From the NCBI RefSeq assembly GCF_030864005.1, contig NZ_CP132976.1, positions 5,146,001 through 5,210,000 on the forward strand: a DNA stretch of 64,000 nucleotides. The letters run 5' to 3'. The notes beneath the pieces are model-generated. The model saw only the letters and a program-made list of their open reading frames with translations. It made no database searches and had not been told where the DNA came from. Of this stretch, positions 36,074 through 44,886 are shown in pieces. A program made the position numbers and the translations under genes. Numbering within the stretch: the first letter of the stretch is position 1; each line of letters opens with the position of its first letter. Origin of the DNA: Achromobacter seleniivolatilans (GTDB taxonomy: Bacteria; Pseudomonadota; Gammaproteobacteria; Burkholderiales; Burkholderiaceae_B).

Positions 36074-36092
36074 ATGCTTAGGCCGATCCGAT

Positions 36093-36123
36093 CCGCGCCG
36101 CCCGGTGTTGCCTGGCGGCGCGG
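36093..36123. repeat. 10-bp GC-rich perfect inverted repeat
   Basis: CCGCGCCGCC (36093-36102) and GGCGGCGCGG (36114-36123) with an 11-base loop, about 100 bases upstream of the binding-protein start. It could be a second terminator stem or a structure in the leader. Confidence 0.5.
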
Positions 36124-36223
36124 CATACCTACATAAGCGCTAGTTATTTGGCGCGGGCGCTTCATGTCGATAAGCTTCTCGCCTCGGCGCGTTCTCGCGC
36201 CCGGCATAACAGGAATCCAGGTC

Positions 36224-37240
36224 ATGAACATTGCAAAAGGGTTGGCGGGCGCTGCGCTCTTGATGGCGGCGGCGCAAGGCGCGCAAGCGGCGACGTTGGA
36301 CGTAGTGCGTCAGCGCGGAGCCGTAGCTTGCGGCACGACCACCGGTTTCGCGGGTTTTTCCGCACCCGACGCGCAAGGTAAATGGCAGGGTCTGGACGTG
36401 GATCTTTGCCGCGCAATTGCCGCAGCGGTCTTCGGCGATGCCAACAAGATCAAAGTGGTGCCGTTGAATTCGCAGCAGCGTTTCACCGCATTGCAGTCCG
36501 GCGAAGTCGATGTGCTGACGCGCAACACCACCGTCACTCAGCAGCGCGACACAGCGCTGGGCATCATCCATGCGGGCATCAATTTTTATGACGGCCAGGG
36601 TTTCCTGGTGCCAAAGTCGCTGGGCGTCAAAAGCGCCAAGGAAATCAACGGCGCCACGATCTGCCTGCAAACGGGCACGTCCAACGAGAACACGCTGGCC
36701 GATTGGGCGCGCGCCAACAACGTGACGTACAAGCCTGTCGTGATCGAGACGTTCAACGAGGTCGTGAACGCATTCGCCGCTGGCCGTTGCGATGTGTTCT
36801 CCACCGACGCGTCGGGGCTGGCGTCGATCCGTATTTCTAAATTGCAGAATCCCGACGACTACGTCGTGCTGCCCGAGATCATCTCCAAAGAGCCCTTGGG
36901 CCCCTTCGTGCGTCAGGGCGATGATTCCTGGCTGAACATCGTGCGCTGGTCGCTGTCGGCAATGATCGAAGCCGAAGAGTACGGCGTCACGTCCAAGAAC
37001 GTGGACGAACAGGCCAAGGGCAACAACCCCAATATCAAGCGCATCCTGGGCGTCACGCCGGGCGGCGGCGCCAATCTGGGGCTGGACGAAAAGTGGGCCT
37101 ACAACATCGTCAAGCAGGTGGGCAATTACGGCGAAAGCTTTGACCGCAACGTCGGCGAAGGCAGCCCCTTGAAGATCAAGCGCGGCCTGAATGCGCAGTG
37201 GACGCAAGGCGGTCTGCTGTACGCGCTGCCAATCCGCTGA
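36224..37240 (+). CDS. Amino-acid ABC transporter substrate-binding protein (AapJ-like)
   Basis: 338 residues from the ATG at 36224, which opens a signal peptide (cleavage near GAQAA); a frame-compatible start at 36164 would add 20 residues before the signal. GVVACG-type start of the mature protein (QRGAVACGTTTGFAGF) and KWQGLDVDLCRAIAAAVFGD match general L-amino-acid binding proteins (AapJ/BztA). No permease or ATPase gene is adjacent. A strong terminator follows. Confidence 0.9.
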   Translation: MNIAKGLAGAALLMAAAQGAQAATLDVVRQRGAVACGTTTGFAGFSAPDAQGKWQGLDVDLCRAIAAAVFGDANKIKVVPLNSQQRFTALQSGEVDVLTRNTTVTQQRDTALGIIHAGINFYDGQGFLVPKSLGVKSAKEINGATICLQTGTSNENTLADWARANNVTYKPVVIETFNEVVNAFAAGRCDVFSTDASGLASIRISKLQNPDDYVVLPEIISKEPLGPFVRQGDDSWLNIVRWSLSAMIEAEEYGVTSKNVDEQAKGNNPNIKRILGVTPGGGANLGLDEKWAYNIVKQVGNYGESFDRNVGEGSPLKIKRGLNAQWTQGGLLYALPIR

Positions 37241-37262
37241 TTGCGCCAGTTGCTTGCAAGAC

Positions 37263-37292
37263 AATCGCCCCGGATTCGGGGCGATTTTTTTT
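37263..37292 (+). terminator. Intrinsic terminator of the binding-protein gene
   Basis: AATCGCCCCG, loop GATT, CGGGGCGATT and a T-run to 37292: a clear rho-independent terminator between convergent genes. Confidence 0.9.
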
Positions 37293-37294
37293 GA

Positions 37295-37768
37295 CTAGCC
37301 CCGCCGGTACAACTGCGCGATCTTCACAAATGCCGTGCGCAGCTCGCGGGTGCCTCCCTGAATGATGACGGGTCGGCCCCGATGCGTAAAAATCACCAGC
37401 CGCTTGGAAAACAGCATGGGCACGAAGCGCGCGTAACGCACGTTTTCCCAGGCGACCTCGCGGCGAGTGAACCAGGTCTGGCGCAGTCCGCGGTCATCAA
37501 TGGTGGTGATGGATGTCTGCATGTGCCACGACACGAACAGCAACCCCAGAAAGCACAGCACCACAACCACCGCCAGCAAGGTGTCGAACGGTTGTGATGG
37601 CGCGCGGATGGCTGTGGTTACTACTTGCACGCCCAGCACCGCCAGAATGACCCAGGCCAGGATGCGCACCCAATCTGGCCACGCCTGTCCCGATAGCGGC
37701 AGGGGACCAATGGCGCGCAGCAGCGCCGCGTGGTCTTCGGGGATGGGCGAGGTGTCAGTCGTGGTCAT
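37295..37768 (-). CDS. Small membrane protein of unknown function (YcxB-like)
   Basis: 157 residues from the ATG at 37768, chosen because it overlaps the HMG-CoA lyase stop by four bases; the frame extends upstream without support. Two hydrophobic segments (about 35-55 and 62-80) are followed by a soluble part with TIDDRGLRQTWFTRREVAWENV and a beta-rich tail, a pattern seen in PH-like YcxB-type membrane proteins. Function unknown. Confidence 0.75.
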   Translation of the reverse strand: MTTTDTSPIPEDHAALLRAIGPLPLSGQAWPDWVRILAWVILAVLGVQVVTTAIRAPSQPFDTLLAVVVVLCFLGLLFVSWHMQTSITTIDDRGLRQTWFTRREVAWENVRYARFVPMLFSKRLVIFTHRGRPVIIQGGTRELRTAFVKIAQLYRRG

Positions 37769-38673
37769 GCGGCCCGTTTGGCAGCGATGGCATTGCCCGC
37801 ACGGCTGGAGCCCTTGCGGTTCAGATGCGCCGACATCCACTGGCCGATATCGACCACGGCGTCAAAGTCCACGCCCGTGTCGATATCCAGTCCGCGCAAC
37901 ATGTACAGCACGTCTTCGGTGGCCACATTGCCCGTGGCGCCCTTGGCGTAAGGGCAGCCGCCCAGACCCGCCACCGAGGTGTGGAAGATCGAGATGCCGG
38001 TTTCCAGCGCGGCAAGAATGTTGGCCAATGCCTGGCCATAAGTGTCATGGAAATGGCCGGACACGCGCGCCGGGTCGACAACACGCGTCACCGCCGCCAT
38101 CACATCGCGCACGCGTTGCGGCGTGCCCACGCCGATGGTGTCAGCGACATCGATTTCATCAACCTGCATGGCCAGGTAGCGCTGCGCCACATCCACCACG
38201 GATTCCACGGGCACGTCGCCTTGATAGGGACAGCCCAGCGCGCAGCTGATGCTGCCGCGCACGCGGATGCCGGCTTGACGGGCGGCTTGCACCACGGGTT
38301 CGAAGCGGGCGATGGACTCGGCAATGGAGCAATTGATGTTCTTTTGCGAGAACGCTTCGCTGGCGGCGCCGAAGATCACGATTTCATCAGCGCCAGCGGC
38401 CAGCGCGCCTTCAAAGCCCTTCATGTTGGGCGTCAGGACGGAATAGATAGTGCCGGGGCGGCGCTCGATGCGGGCCATGACGTCGGCGCCGTCGGCCATC
38501 TGCGGCACCCATTTAGGCGACACGAACGATGCGGCTTCCACATTGGGGAAGCCCGCTGCGGCCAGGCGATTGACCAGTTCCACCTTGATATCGGTGGCGA
38601 CGAATTCCTTTTCATTCTGCAGACCGTCGCGAGGCGACACCTCGACGATCTTCACGCGGGAGGGCAAAGCCAT
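37765..38673 (-). CDS. Hydroxymethylglutaryl-CoA lyase
   Basis: 302 residues from the ATG at 38673. The catalytic arginine-aspartate pair R15-D16 lies in VEVSPRDGLQNE, the metal-binding GHFHDTYGQA motif and the glycine-rich GLGGCPYAKGATGN loop with its cysteine are present. It cleaves HMG-CoA to acetoacetate and acetyl-CoA, the last step of leucine breakdown; the other leucine genes are not here. Related lyases act on other hydroxyacyl-CoAs, so the substrate is likely but not certain. Confidence 0.92.
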   Translation of the reverse strand: MALPSRVKIVEVSPRDGLQNEKEFVATDIKVELVNRLAAAGFPNVEAASFVSPKWVPQMADGADVMARIERRPGTIYSVLTPNMKGFEGALAAGADEIVIFGAASEAFSQKNINCSIAESIARFEPVVQAARQAGIRVRGSISCALGCPYQGDVPVESVVDVAQRYLAMQVDEIDVADTIGVGTPQRVRDVMAAVTRVVDPARVSGHFHDTYGQALANILAALETGISIFHTSVAGLGGCPYAKGATGNVATEDVLYMLRGLDIDTGVDFDAVVDIGQWMSAHLNRKGSSRAGNAIAAKRAA

Positions 38674-38789
38674 GTCTCTTCCTGGTTCGGTATTAGGTGA
38701 CGCGGCGCGGGGCACGACTGCGGCGCTATCGTCAATATTAGCGCCATCGCGCAAGGCGCTGCTTGCGCGGGGCCGTCAGGATGATGACC

Positions 38790-39896
38790 CTACTTCAAGC
38801 GCTGGTATCGGCCGTCATCCAGGCGGGCGATGCGGCCTTGCAGCTCTAGCTCGACCAGCTGCGCTTGCAGTTCCCCGGTGTCCAGCGCCAAGCGCGCTTG
38901 TATCGTGTCCAGGTGCAGCGGGTCAAAGCCCAGCGCGTCAAGAACGGGATGGGAGGGGAGCGGTGCGGGGGGCTGGACTCGCGTGGCGGGGGTAGCGCTG
39001 CCGCCAAGTTCATCGGTGATGTCCATGGCCGTTTCCACCAGCTTGGCGCCTTGGCGGATCAGCGCGTGGCAGCCTCGCGACAGAGGCGAATGAATGGACC
39101 CCGGAATGGCAAAGACCTCGCGTCCGCTTTCACCGGCCAGGCGGGCGGTGATGAGTGAGCCGCTTTGCTTGGCGGCTTCAACCACGAGTACGCCGCGCGC
39201 CAGTCCGGCCACGATGCGATTGCGCTTGGGAAAGTGATGCGGCATTGCGCCCGTGCCCAAGGGCAATTCAGATACCAGCGCGCCATGCGCGGCAATGCGG
39301 TGCGCCAGTTCGCGGTGACGGGCAGGGTAGATGCGGTCAATGCCCGTGCCCATCACAGCGACTGTGCCTGCGCCGCCGGGGCCCGCTTCCAGCGCGCCTT
39401 CGTGAGCCGCCGCATCGATGCCCAGCGCCAGGCCGCTGATCACGCGCCAGCCATGCCCCGCCAGGTGGCGGGCGAAGGCGCGGGCATTGTCCTGGCCGCC
39501 CGGCGTGGCATTGCGGGCGCCTACCACCGCCAGCGACTGCCCTTGCAGATAGGACAGGTCGCCCGCGACGTAGAGCAGGATGGGCGGATCGGCGATGGTC
39601 AGCAGGCTTTGAGGATAAGTGGGATCGGCCAGCGTCAGAATGTGCCGGTCTGCGCCGCTCACCCATTCCAGCGCGCTTTCCACTTGGGCGGCCATGTCGG
39701 GCGGCATCGGCGCGGCCAGCTGACGCGCCAGCGCGTCGGGCAGATGCTTGGCCAGCGCGGTTGCCCGCTGCGCGTAGATCTGCTCGGGCAGGCCGAGTCC
39801 GCCCAGCAGCGTACAGGCCGTTGCAGAGCCAATATTGGGTTCCAGGGAAAGCCGCAGCCAGGCGGACAGTTCGGCGGAAGTTTGCGTAAGCGGCAT
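38790..39896 (-). CDS. dprA: DNA-processing protein DprA
   Basis: 368 residues from the ATG at 39896; the ATG at 39941 would add 15. A SAM-like N-terminal part is followed by the Rossmann-type DprA core (about 100-270): SLAVVGARNATPGGQDNAR, SGLALGIDAAAHEGAL and GTGIDRIYPARH are diagnostic. A winged-helix DML1-like tail ends the protein. DprA loads RecA on incoming single strands during transformation. It is divergent from def. A comF gene is also present 18 kb away. Confidence 0.94.
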   Translation of the reverse strand: MPLTQTSAELSAWLRLSLEPNIGSATACTLLGGLGLPEQIYAQRATALAKHLPDALARQLAAPMPPDMAAQVESALEWVSGADRHILTLADPTYPQSLLTIADPPILLYVAGDLSYLQGQSLAVVGARNATPGGQDNARAFARHLAGHGWRVISGLALGIDAAAHEGALEAGPGGAGTVAVMGTGIDRIYPARHRELAHRIAAHGALVSELPLGTGAMPHHFPKRNRIVAGLARGVLVVEAAKQSGSLITARLAGESGREVFAIPGSIHSPLSRGCHALIRQGAKLVETAMDITDELGGSATPATRVQPPAPLPSHPVLDALGFDPLHLDTIQARLALDTGELQAQLVELELQGRIARLDDGRYQRLK

Positions 39897-40065
39897 AGGG
39901 CGAAGCGCGTTGAGGGCGGCGATGGTTCGAGAGTGTCGCATGGGCGGCAGCTGGACGTCGGACCTACCGGGCTCAAAAGAACCTGCGCGGGCAGTGGAAA
40001 AATAACCGGGGACGCGGCAATGTCAGCAATGCCTGACTTAGCTGAAAACTATTAGAAATCAAGAC

Positions 40066-40071
40066 TCTAAT
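40066..40071 (+). promoter_or_regulatory. Possible -10 box for def
   Basis: TCTAAT in an AT-rich stretch (40035-40080), with only a poor -35 match (TGAAAA) 17 bases upstream. It would give a leader of about 40 bases. No ribosome-binding site precedes def. Confidence 0.35.
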
Positions 40072-40117
40072 GAATTAAACTCATGCCTAAGCATCAATCA
40101 CTGGCGATTTCCTTTCA

Positions 40118-40630
40118 ATGGCTTTACTACCCATCCTTCGTTACCCGGACCCGCGCTTGCACAAAAAGGCCAAGCCGGTTGCCGAGGTCGATGACCGCAT
40201 CCGTCAATTGGTACGCGACATGGCCGAGACCATGTACGACGCACCGGGCGTTGGCTTGGCCGCAACCCAGGTCGACGTGCACGAGCGCGTGGTCGTGATC
40301 GACGTGTCCGAAGACAGCAATCAGTTGCTGACCTTGATCAACCCCGAGATCACGTGGCGCAGCGACGATTACAAGATCTACGAAGAAGGCTGTCTGTCCG
40401 TGCCCGGCGTCTACGACGAGGTCGAGCGCGCATCGAGCATCCGGTGCAAGGCGCTGGATATCGACGGCAAGCCTTTCGAGTTCGAAGCCGACGGCCTGTT
40501 GGCTGTGTGTGTCCAGCACGAGCTGGACCACCTGGAAGGCAAGGTATTTGTTGAATACCTGTCCAACCTTAAGCAGAACCGTATCAAGACCAGGCTGAAG
40601 AAGGCCGAGCGCGAAGCGCTGCGCGACTGA
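40118..40630 (+). CDS. def: Peptide deformylase
   Basis: 170 residues. All three motifs are intact: GVGLAATQ (Q51), EGCLSVPG (metal ligand C92) and HELDHLEG (ligands H134 and H138, catalytic E135). It removes the formyl group from new polypeptides. It forms the usual pair with fmt, 34 bases downstream. The start is the ATG followed by [12 protein letters not shown], the conserved family opening. Confidence 0.97.
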   Translation: MALLPILRYPDPRLHKKAKPVAEVDDRIRQLVRDMAETMYDAPGVGLAATQVDVHERVVVIDVSEDSNQLLTLINPEITWRSDDYKIYEEGCLSVPGVYDEVERASSIRCKALDIDGKPFEFEADGLLAVCVQHELDHLEGKVFVEYLSNLKQNRIKTRLKKAEREALRD

Positions 40631-40664
40631 TCCTCGTTTTTCCCCCTTTTTTGGTCTTCATCCC

Positions 40665-41606
40665 ATGCGCCTAGTTTTTGCCGGCACGCCGGAGTTCGCC
40701 CGTATTGCTTTTGACGCCTTGCGCGCTGCCGGTCATGACATTGCTCTGGTTATGACGCAGCCCGACCGTCCCGCGGGACGCGGACTGAAGCTGACGCCCA
40801 GCCCGGTCAAACAGGCTGCGCTGGACGCGGGCATTCCCGTTGCGCAGCCGCGCAGTCTGCGGCTGGATGGCAAGTATCCCGATGAAGCCCAAGAAGCCCG
40901 CAAGCTGCTGGAAGAGGTTGCGCCGGACGTCATGATCGTGGCGGCGTATGGCCTGATCCTGCCGCAATGGGTGCTGGATCTGCCACGCCTGGGTTGCCTG
41001 AACATCCACGCCAGCCTGCTGCCGCGCTGGCGCGGCGCGGCGCCCATCCAGCGCGCCATTGAAGCGGGCGATGCGCAAACCGGCGTGACCATCATGCAGA
41101 TGGATCAAGGCCTGGACACGGGCGACATGCTGCTGGAACGCGTGGTGCCGATCACTGGCGAGACCAATGCCGCGCAGTTGCACGATGCCTTGGCGCTGGC
41201 GGGCGGCGAGGCCATCGTGGAAGCGCTGAAAGCGCTGGACCAAGGCGGCCTGACGCCCAGAAAGCAGCCGGAAGACGGCGTGACTTACGCCGCCAAACTG
41301 GACAAGGCCGAGGCCGCGCTGGATTGCGCGCAGCCGGCCGAGCTGCTGGCCCGCCGGGTGCGTGCCTTCAATCCCGTGCCTGGCGCCAGTATCCGTCTGG
41401 CCGGTTTGGCTGACCCCGTTAAGGTCTGGCGCGCACAGGCGCTGGACACGGCCACGACCGCCGAGCCTGGCAGCGTGCTGCGGGCGGATGAGTCAGGCAT
41501 TGATATCGCCACCGGCCGTGGCGTGCTGCGCTTGCTTGAATTGCAGAAGGCAGGCGGCAAGCGCCAGCCAGTGGATGTCTTTGTGCGCGGCTGGCAGCCG
41601 GTCTGA
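40665..41606 (+). CDS. fmt: Methionyl-tRNA formyltransferase
   Basis: 313 residues. The catalytic triad is N113, H115 ([18 protein letters not shown]) and D151 (GLDTGD); the C-terminal domain (about 205-313) binds tRNA. It formylates initiator Met-tRNA using 10-formyl-tetrahydrofolate, the counterpart of the adjacent deformylase. The convergent CYTH gene ends 22 bases after its stop. Confidence 0.97.
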   Translation: MRLVFAGTPEFARIAFDALRAAGHDIALVMTQPDRPAGRGLKLTPSPVKQAALDAGIPVAQPRSLRLDGKYPDEAQEARKLLEEVAPDVMIVAAYGLILPQWVLDLPRLGCLNIHASLLPRWRGAAPIQRAIEAGDAQTGVTIMQMDQGLDTGDMLLERVVPITGETNAAQLHDALALAGGEAIVEALKALDQGGLTPRKQPEDGVTYAAKLDKAEAALDCAQPAELLARRVRAFNPVPGASIRLAGLADPVKVWRAQALDTATTAEPGSVLRADESGIDIATGRGVLRLLELQKAGGKRQPVDVFVRGWQPV

Positions 41607-41627
41607 GCCGCGTCTGAACGAGCCGCG

Positions 41628-42146
41628 TCAGGGTCTGCGGCTGGCCTGTAGATCCAGATAGGCGCCCGCCACCAGCTGTTCAGGTGAAACGCCCAGCCCG
41701 GCCATCAAGGTCCGGGCTTCTTCCATGCCCGCTTCGGGGCTTTCGCCGTCCTGAAGCACCACTTCGAGCTCCAGGAATTCTCCCAGCCCTTCGACGCGAT
41801 CCAGATGGATACGCGTGCGTCCAGTCAGAAATAGCATGCGTTGCTTCTTGACCCGGCCGATCGTGCCGTAGGCCATTGCCAGCGCCTGGCGCAGGGTATC
41901 CGGCGAGTCGGTCGGCGAGATCACGTAGAAGCTTTCCTTCGGACCCGTGTCATCCGCTCGACGATAAAAGATCAGCTCGCCCTTGCCATTGGCAAATTCG
42001 CGCAGCTTCATGCGCCCATGCGTGCACGCGAAGAAGGTGTCGTCTTGCTCGATCACGACCGGTTCCTGTCCGGACATCGCAGCCGCCAGGGGTTCGATAG
42101 CGGCCAGGCTGTCGACCTGCGCTTTGATTTCCACGTTGCGGGCCAT
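41628..42146 (-). CDS. CYTH-domain protein (class IV adenylate cyclase-like)
   Basis: 172 residues from the ATG at 42146. The N-terminal VEIKA and the charged strands QDDTFFACTHGRMKLREF and ELIFYRRADD match the CYTH tunnel fold, which binds triphosphates; the last acidic strand ELEVVLQ is also typical. Members include class IV adenylate cyclase and thiamine or tripolyphosphatases, so the substrate is open. It is 17 bases downstream of the PPOX gene. Confidence 0.85.
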   Translation of the reverse strand: MARNVEIKAQVDSLAAIEPLAAAMSGQEPVVIEQDDTFFACTHGRMKLREFANGKGELIFYRRADDTGPKESFYVISPTDSPDTLRQALAMAYGTIGRVKKQRMLFLTGRTRIHLDRVEGLGEFLELEVVLQDGESPEAGMEEARTLMAGLGVSPEQLVAGAYLDLQASRRP

Positions 42147-42163
42147 GTGCGGTTCCTTTCGGA

Positions 42164-42790
42164 TCAATACAGCGTGCTGGCTACGCGCGCAGGCAGGTCG
42201 CGGTCATACGTTGCGCCGTCGAAGGTGCCCGCCGTCAGGTCGGACAAGATGCGTCCGACGCTGGGCAGCGCGCTGCGCGGCACCTGGGTCGAGGCGTCCC
42301 ACAGTTGCGAACGCAGCAGGGCGCGTGAACACTGGAAGTACACCGTCAGCACGTCCACGATCAGTACCGAGCGTGGCAGCTTGCCGTCGACTTCGAAGCG
42401 GGCCAGCAAAGCGGGATCGACGCTGATACGCGCCTTGCCGTTTACCCGCAGGGTTTCGCCCACGCCGGGAACCAGGAACAGCAAGGCGACCCGCGGATCG
42501 CTCAGGATATTGCGCAGACTGTCGATGCGGTTATTGCCGCGGCGGTCCGGCAGCAGCAGCGTTTTTTCGTCTTCGACCACGACAAAACCGGCGGGATCGC
42601 CGCGTGGCGAGGCGTCCAGTCTGTCCGGCCCGGATGTGGCCAGGATCGCGAAGGGCGCGGCCTCTATAAAGGCACGGTAGTGCGGGTGCACATGATCCAC
42701 TTCTTTCTTCAGCGAGGCTTCGCCGGGCGAGCCGTACAGCGCCTGCAAGGCGTCAGCGTCGGTGATGAAATGGGCGGGATCGGTGTGCAT
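42164..42790 (-). CDS. PPOX-type FMN flavoprotein (MSMEG_1061-like)
   Basis: 208 residues of the split-barrel pyridoxamine-5'-phosphate-oxidase-like fold: FAILATSGPDRLDASPRGDPAGFV, then LLLPDRRGNNRIDSLRNIL and VALLFLVPGVGETLRVNG. Members bind FMN and reduce or oxidise diverse small molecules; the role here is unknown. It lies 15 bases downstream of the HAD gene and just upstream of the CYTH gene. Confidence 0.88.
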   Translation of the reverse strand: MHTDPAHFITDADALQALYGSPGEASLKKEVDHVHPHYRAFIEAAPFAILATSGPDRLDASPRGDPAGFVVVEDEKTLLLPDRRGNNRIDSLRNILSDPRVALLFLVPGVGETLRVNGKARISVDPALLARFEVDGKLPRSVLIVDVLTVYFQCSRALLRSQLWDASTQVPRSALPSVGRILSDLTAGTFDGATYDRDLPARVASTLY

Positions 42791-42805
42791 GGCGGAAGTC
42801 CGTGT

Positions 42806-43432
42806 TTAGTCCAGGATGGCAGGCAGATCGGCTACGTTCAGGAACAGGGCGTCGGGTTTGCGTTCGCGCAGGGCATCCACATGGTTATAGCCCCAAGCGA
42901 CCGAACCCACCTGTACACCGGCCTTGCGGGCGGCTTCAATGTCGCGCATTTCGTCGCCCACCAGCAGGAAGCGGGCCGGTTCGACTTCGTGGCGGTTCAG
43001 CAGTCGGACGATCTTGGCGGACTTGCCGAACAAGTCGGTGCCGCATTCGTAGTCGTCAAACAGCGCAGCGGTTTGCGCGCCCAGCACGCGCTGCACGTTC
43101 TCGATGGAGTTCGAGCTGATCACGGCCAGCCGCAAGCCGCTCGCCTTTAGCTGAGCGAGCACATCGGCAACGCCGTCAAACAGATGCACGCTGGGGTCGA
43201 TTTCCTGCATCAGCGTGCGCATATGCGACATGATGGCAGGCAGTTTCCACAGCGGAATGTTCAGATACTTCAGAATCTCGGAAGCTTCGCGGTGGCGCAG
43301 TTCGTCGCGTTCCGACGCGTCGATCTTGCGAAAGCCGTATTTGTCGGCCACCGTGTTCAGGATGGAATTGAACCAGGGCATGGTGTCAGCCAAGGTTCCG
43401 TCGAAGTCAAAAGCAGCGATGTCGTATTTCAA
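42806..43432 (-). CDS. HAD-family hydrolase (phosphoglycolate phosphatase-like)
   Basis: 208 residues. The nucleophile motif FDFDGTLADT has D9 and D11, a small alpha-helical cap follows, then LAVISSNS (motif II) and LLVGDEMRDIEAARKAGV (motif IV). It is likely a phosphatase of small phosphorylated metabolites; the substrate is not predictable. It begins 32 bases after the unknown gene on the same strand. Confidence 0.88.
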   Translation of the reverse strand: MKYDIAAFDFDGTLADTMPWFNSILNTVADKYGFRKIDASERDELRHREASEILKYLNIPLWKLPAIMSHMRTLMQEIDPSVHLFDGVADVLAQLKASGLRLAVISSNSIENVQRVLGAQTAALFDDYECGTDLFGKSAKIVRLLNRHEVEPARFLLVGDEMRDIEAARKAGVQVGSVAWGYNHVDALRERKPDALFLNVADLPAILD

Positions 43433-43464
43433 GTAATCAATCCATTAGCCGGCTTGAGGCGTGG

Positions 43465-44031
43465 CTACATGCCGTTGGGGTGAAGTAGATAGTGCACGAC
43501 CGGCGCCAGCGATTCAAGCGGAGGCGCGCTGGCAACGACGCGTGCGGCGCTGGTCCAGGGATAGTCCAGTGCCAACAGCCAGCCGAAGACGGCTTCCATG
43601 TCGTGCGAGGGTAAGGTCACCATGGTTTCGATGGTGATGGTCAGATTGGTGGCCAGATACGGATTGGCCTGAAAATTCCATTCATACCTGCCACAGCCCA
43701 CGCGCACATTGCCGGTGGCCTTTTCAGTCATGCCGACAATCCAGTCGCATTGATAGTCGGGCAGGCAGGCGCCAGGCTCTGGCCGGGACAGATAGAACGT
43801 GTACACGTTCTCATAGGTCTGGCCGAATTTTCGCACGAGCGTTTCGGCAATGGCGGCCAGACCATGGGATTCAGGCGGAAAGGCGATGGCTTGCGTGCGC
43901 AACGCCATCTTAAGCACCGCGCCTGGCGCAAATGCGCGCGCCATATACAGCGGGCGGTTCTCGTCCTTGGCGTGAAAGTAATCGCGCAATACGGACTCGG
44001 TGCAAGCGGGGGACAACGAATCGGTGGACAT
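43465..44031 (-). CDS. Uncharacterised protein, possibly NTF2/SnoaL-like
   Basis: 188 residues from the ATG at 44031 (MSTDSLSPAC); the frame continues upstream to 44124 but overlaps the LOG gene. I do not recognise the family. The middle (YFHAKDENRPLYMARAFAPG, then ETLVRKFGQTYENVYTFYLS) resembles the helix-plus-sheet layout of NTF2-like proteins, and CDWIVGMTEK with GRYEW could be strands of the cone. It is part of a minus-strand run of LOG, this gene, HAD, PPOX and CYTH, so it may serve a shared small-molecule clearance role. Confidence 0.65.
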   Translation of the reverse strand: MSTDSLSPACTESVLRDYFHAKDENRPLYMARAFAPGAVLKMALRTQAIAFPPESHGLAAIAETLVRKFGQTYENVYTFYLSRPEPGACLPDYQCDWIVGMTEKATGNVRVGCGRYEWNFQANPYLATNLTITIETMVTLPSHDMEAVFGWLLALDYPWTSAARVVASAPPLESLAPVVHYLLHPNGM

Positions 44032-44068
44032 TGCGAGGGCTTCCGTTAGTGGCTTGATAAAGGGCGTT

Positions 44069-44656
44069 TCAGGCCTTGACCGGATCGAACCATTTCGAGA
44101 CGTTGGGCGGCTCGTAAATGGCATAACGGTCCAGCATCAGGGCGGGGTCTTCTTCTACAACCAGCATGTCGCGATGCTGCGGGCGCATGAAGGCTTCATC
44201 TACGGCGTGATTCACAAACTGGACCAGCGCGTCGTAATACCCCGCGACGTTCAGCAGGCCGCAGGGTTTTTGGTGCATGTTCAGCTGCGCCCAGGTCCAG
44301 ACTTCGAAAAATTCTTCCAGCGTGCCCGCGCCGCCCGGCAGTGCGATGAACCCATCCGCCTTGTCCATCATCATGGCTTTGCGTTCATGCATGTTCTGCA
44401 CCAGGTGCAGTTCGGTCAGGCCGCGGTGCGCCTGTTCTTTCTTTAGCAGCAGCTCCGGGATGACGCCAATCACGCGGCCGCCTGCCGCCAATACTTCGTT
44501 GGCGATGACCCCCATGATGCCGACGATCGAGCCGCCGTAGACCAGACCCAGATCGCGCTTGACCAGCTCGTGCGCCAGCACGCGCGCTTGTTCGACATAT
44601 TCCGGACGCGAGCCCGGATTCGAACCGCAATATACGCAGATGTTCTTCAAAGTCAT
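44069..44656 (-). CDS. LOG-family nucleotide 5'-monophosphate phosphoribohydrolase
   Basis: 195 residues with the two family motifs: MHERKAMM (R92-K93) and PGGAGTLEE (107-115), plus the Rossmann start CVYCGSNPG. LOG proteins split adenosine or cytokinin monophosphates to base and ribose 5-phosphate and are often mislabelled lysine decarboxylases. It heads the minus-strand run to the CYTH gene. Confidence 0.92.
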   Translation of the reverse strand: MTLKNICVYCGSNPGSRPEYVEQARVLAHELVKRDLGLVYGGSIVGIMGVIANEVLAAGGRVIGVIPELLLKKEQAHRGLTELHLVQNMHERKAMMMDKADGFIALPGGAGTLEEFFEVWTWAQLNMHQKPCGLLNVAGYYDALVQFVNHAVDEAFMRPQHRDMLVVEEDPALMLDRYAIYEPPNVSKWFDPVKA

Positions 44657-44886
44657 AAAAGCTTGATTTGCCTAACCCGTTACAGATTGCGTCACGGGCG
44701 TTTCGGGAAGCCGTTAGTTTACGCAAGGTTTGACGGGGCGGCTTGGCGCAGGCGTAGACCCAGGATTCGGGGGCGTGGGCAATGTTTGGACACAGCATGT
44801 TCCGCCACGATCAGTAGACTGGGTAATTCGGTACGACTGGAAATCCAGCGTCGTAGTGCTTTCACGAACCCAGAGGAGCTAACGAT

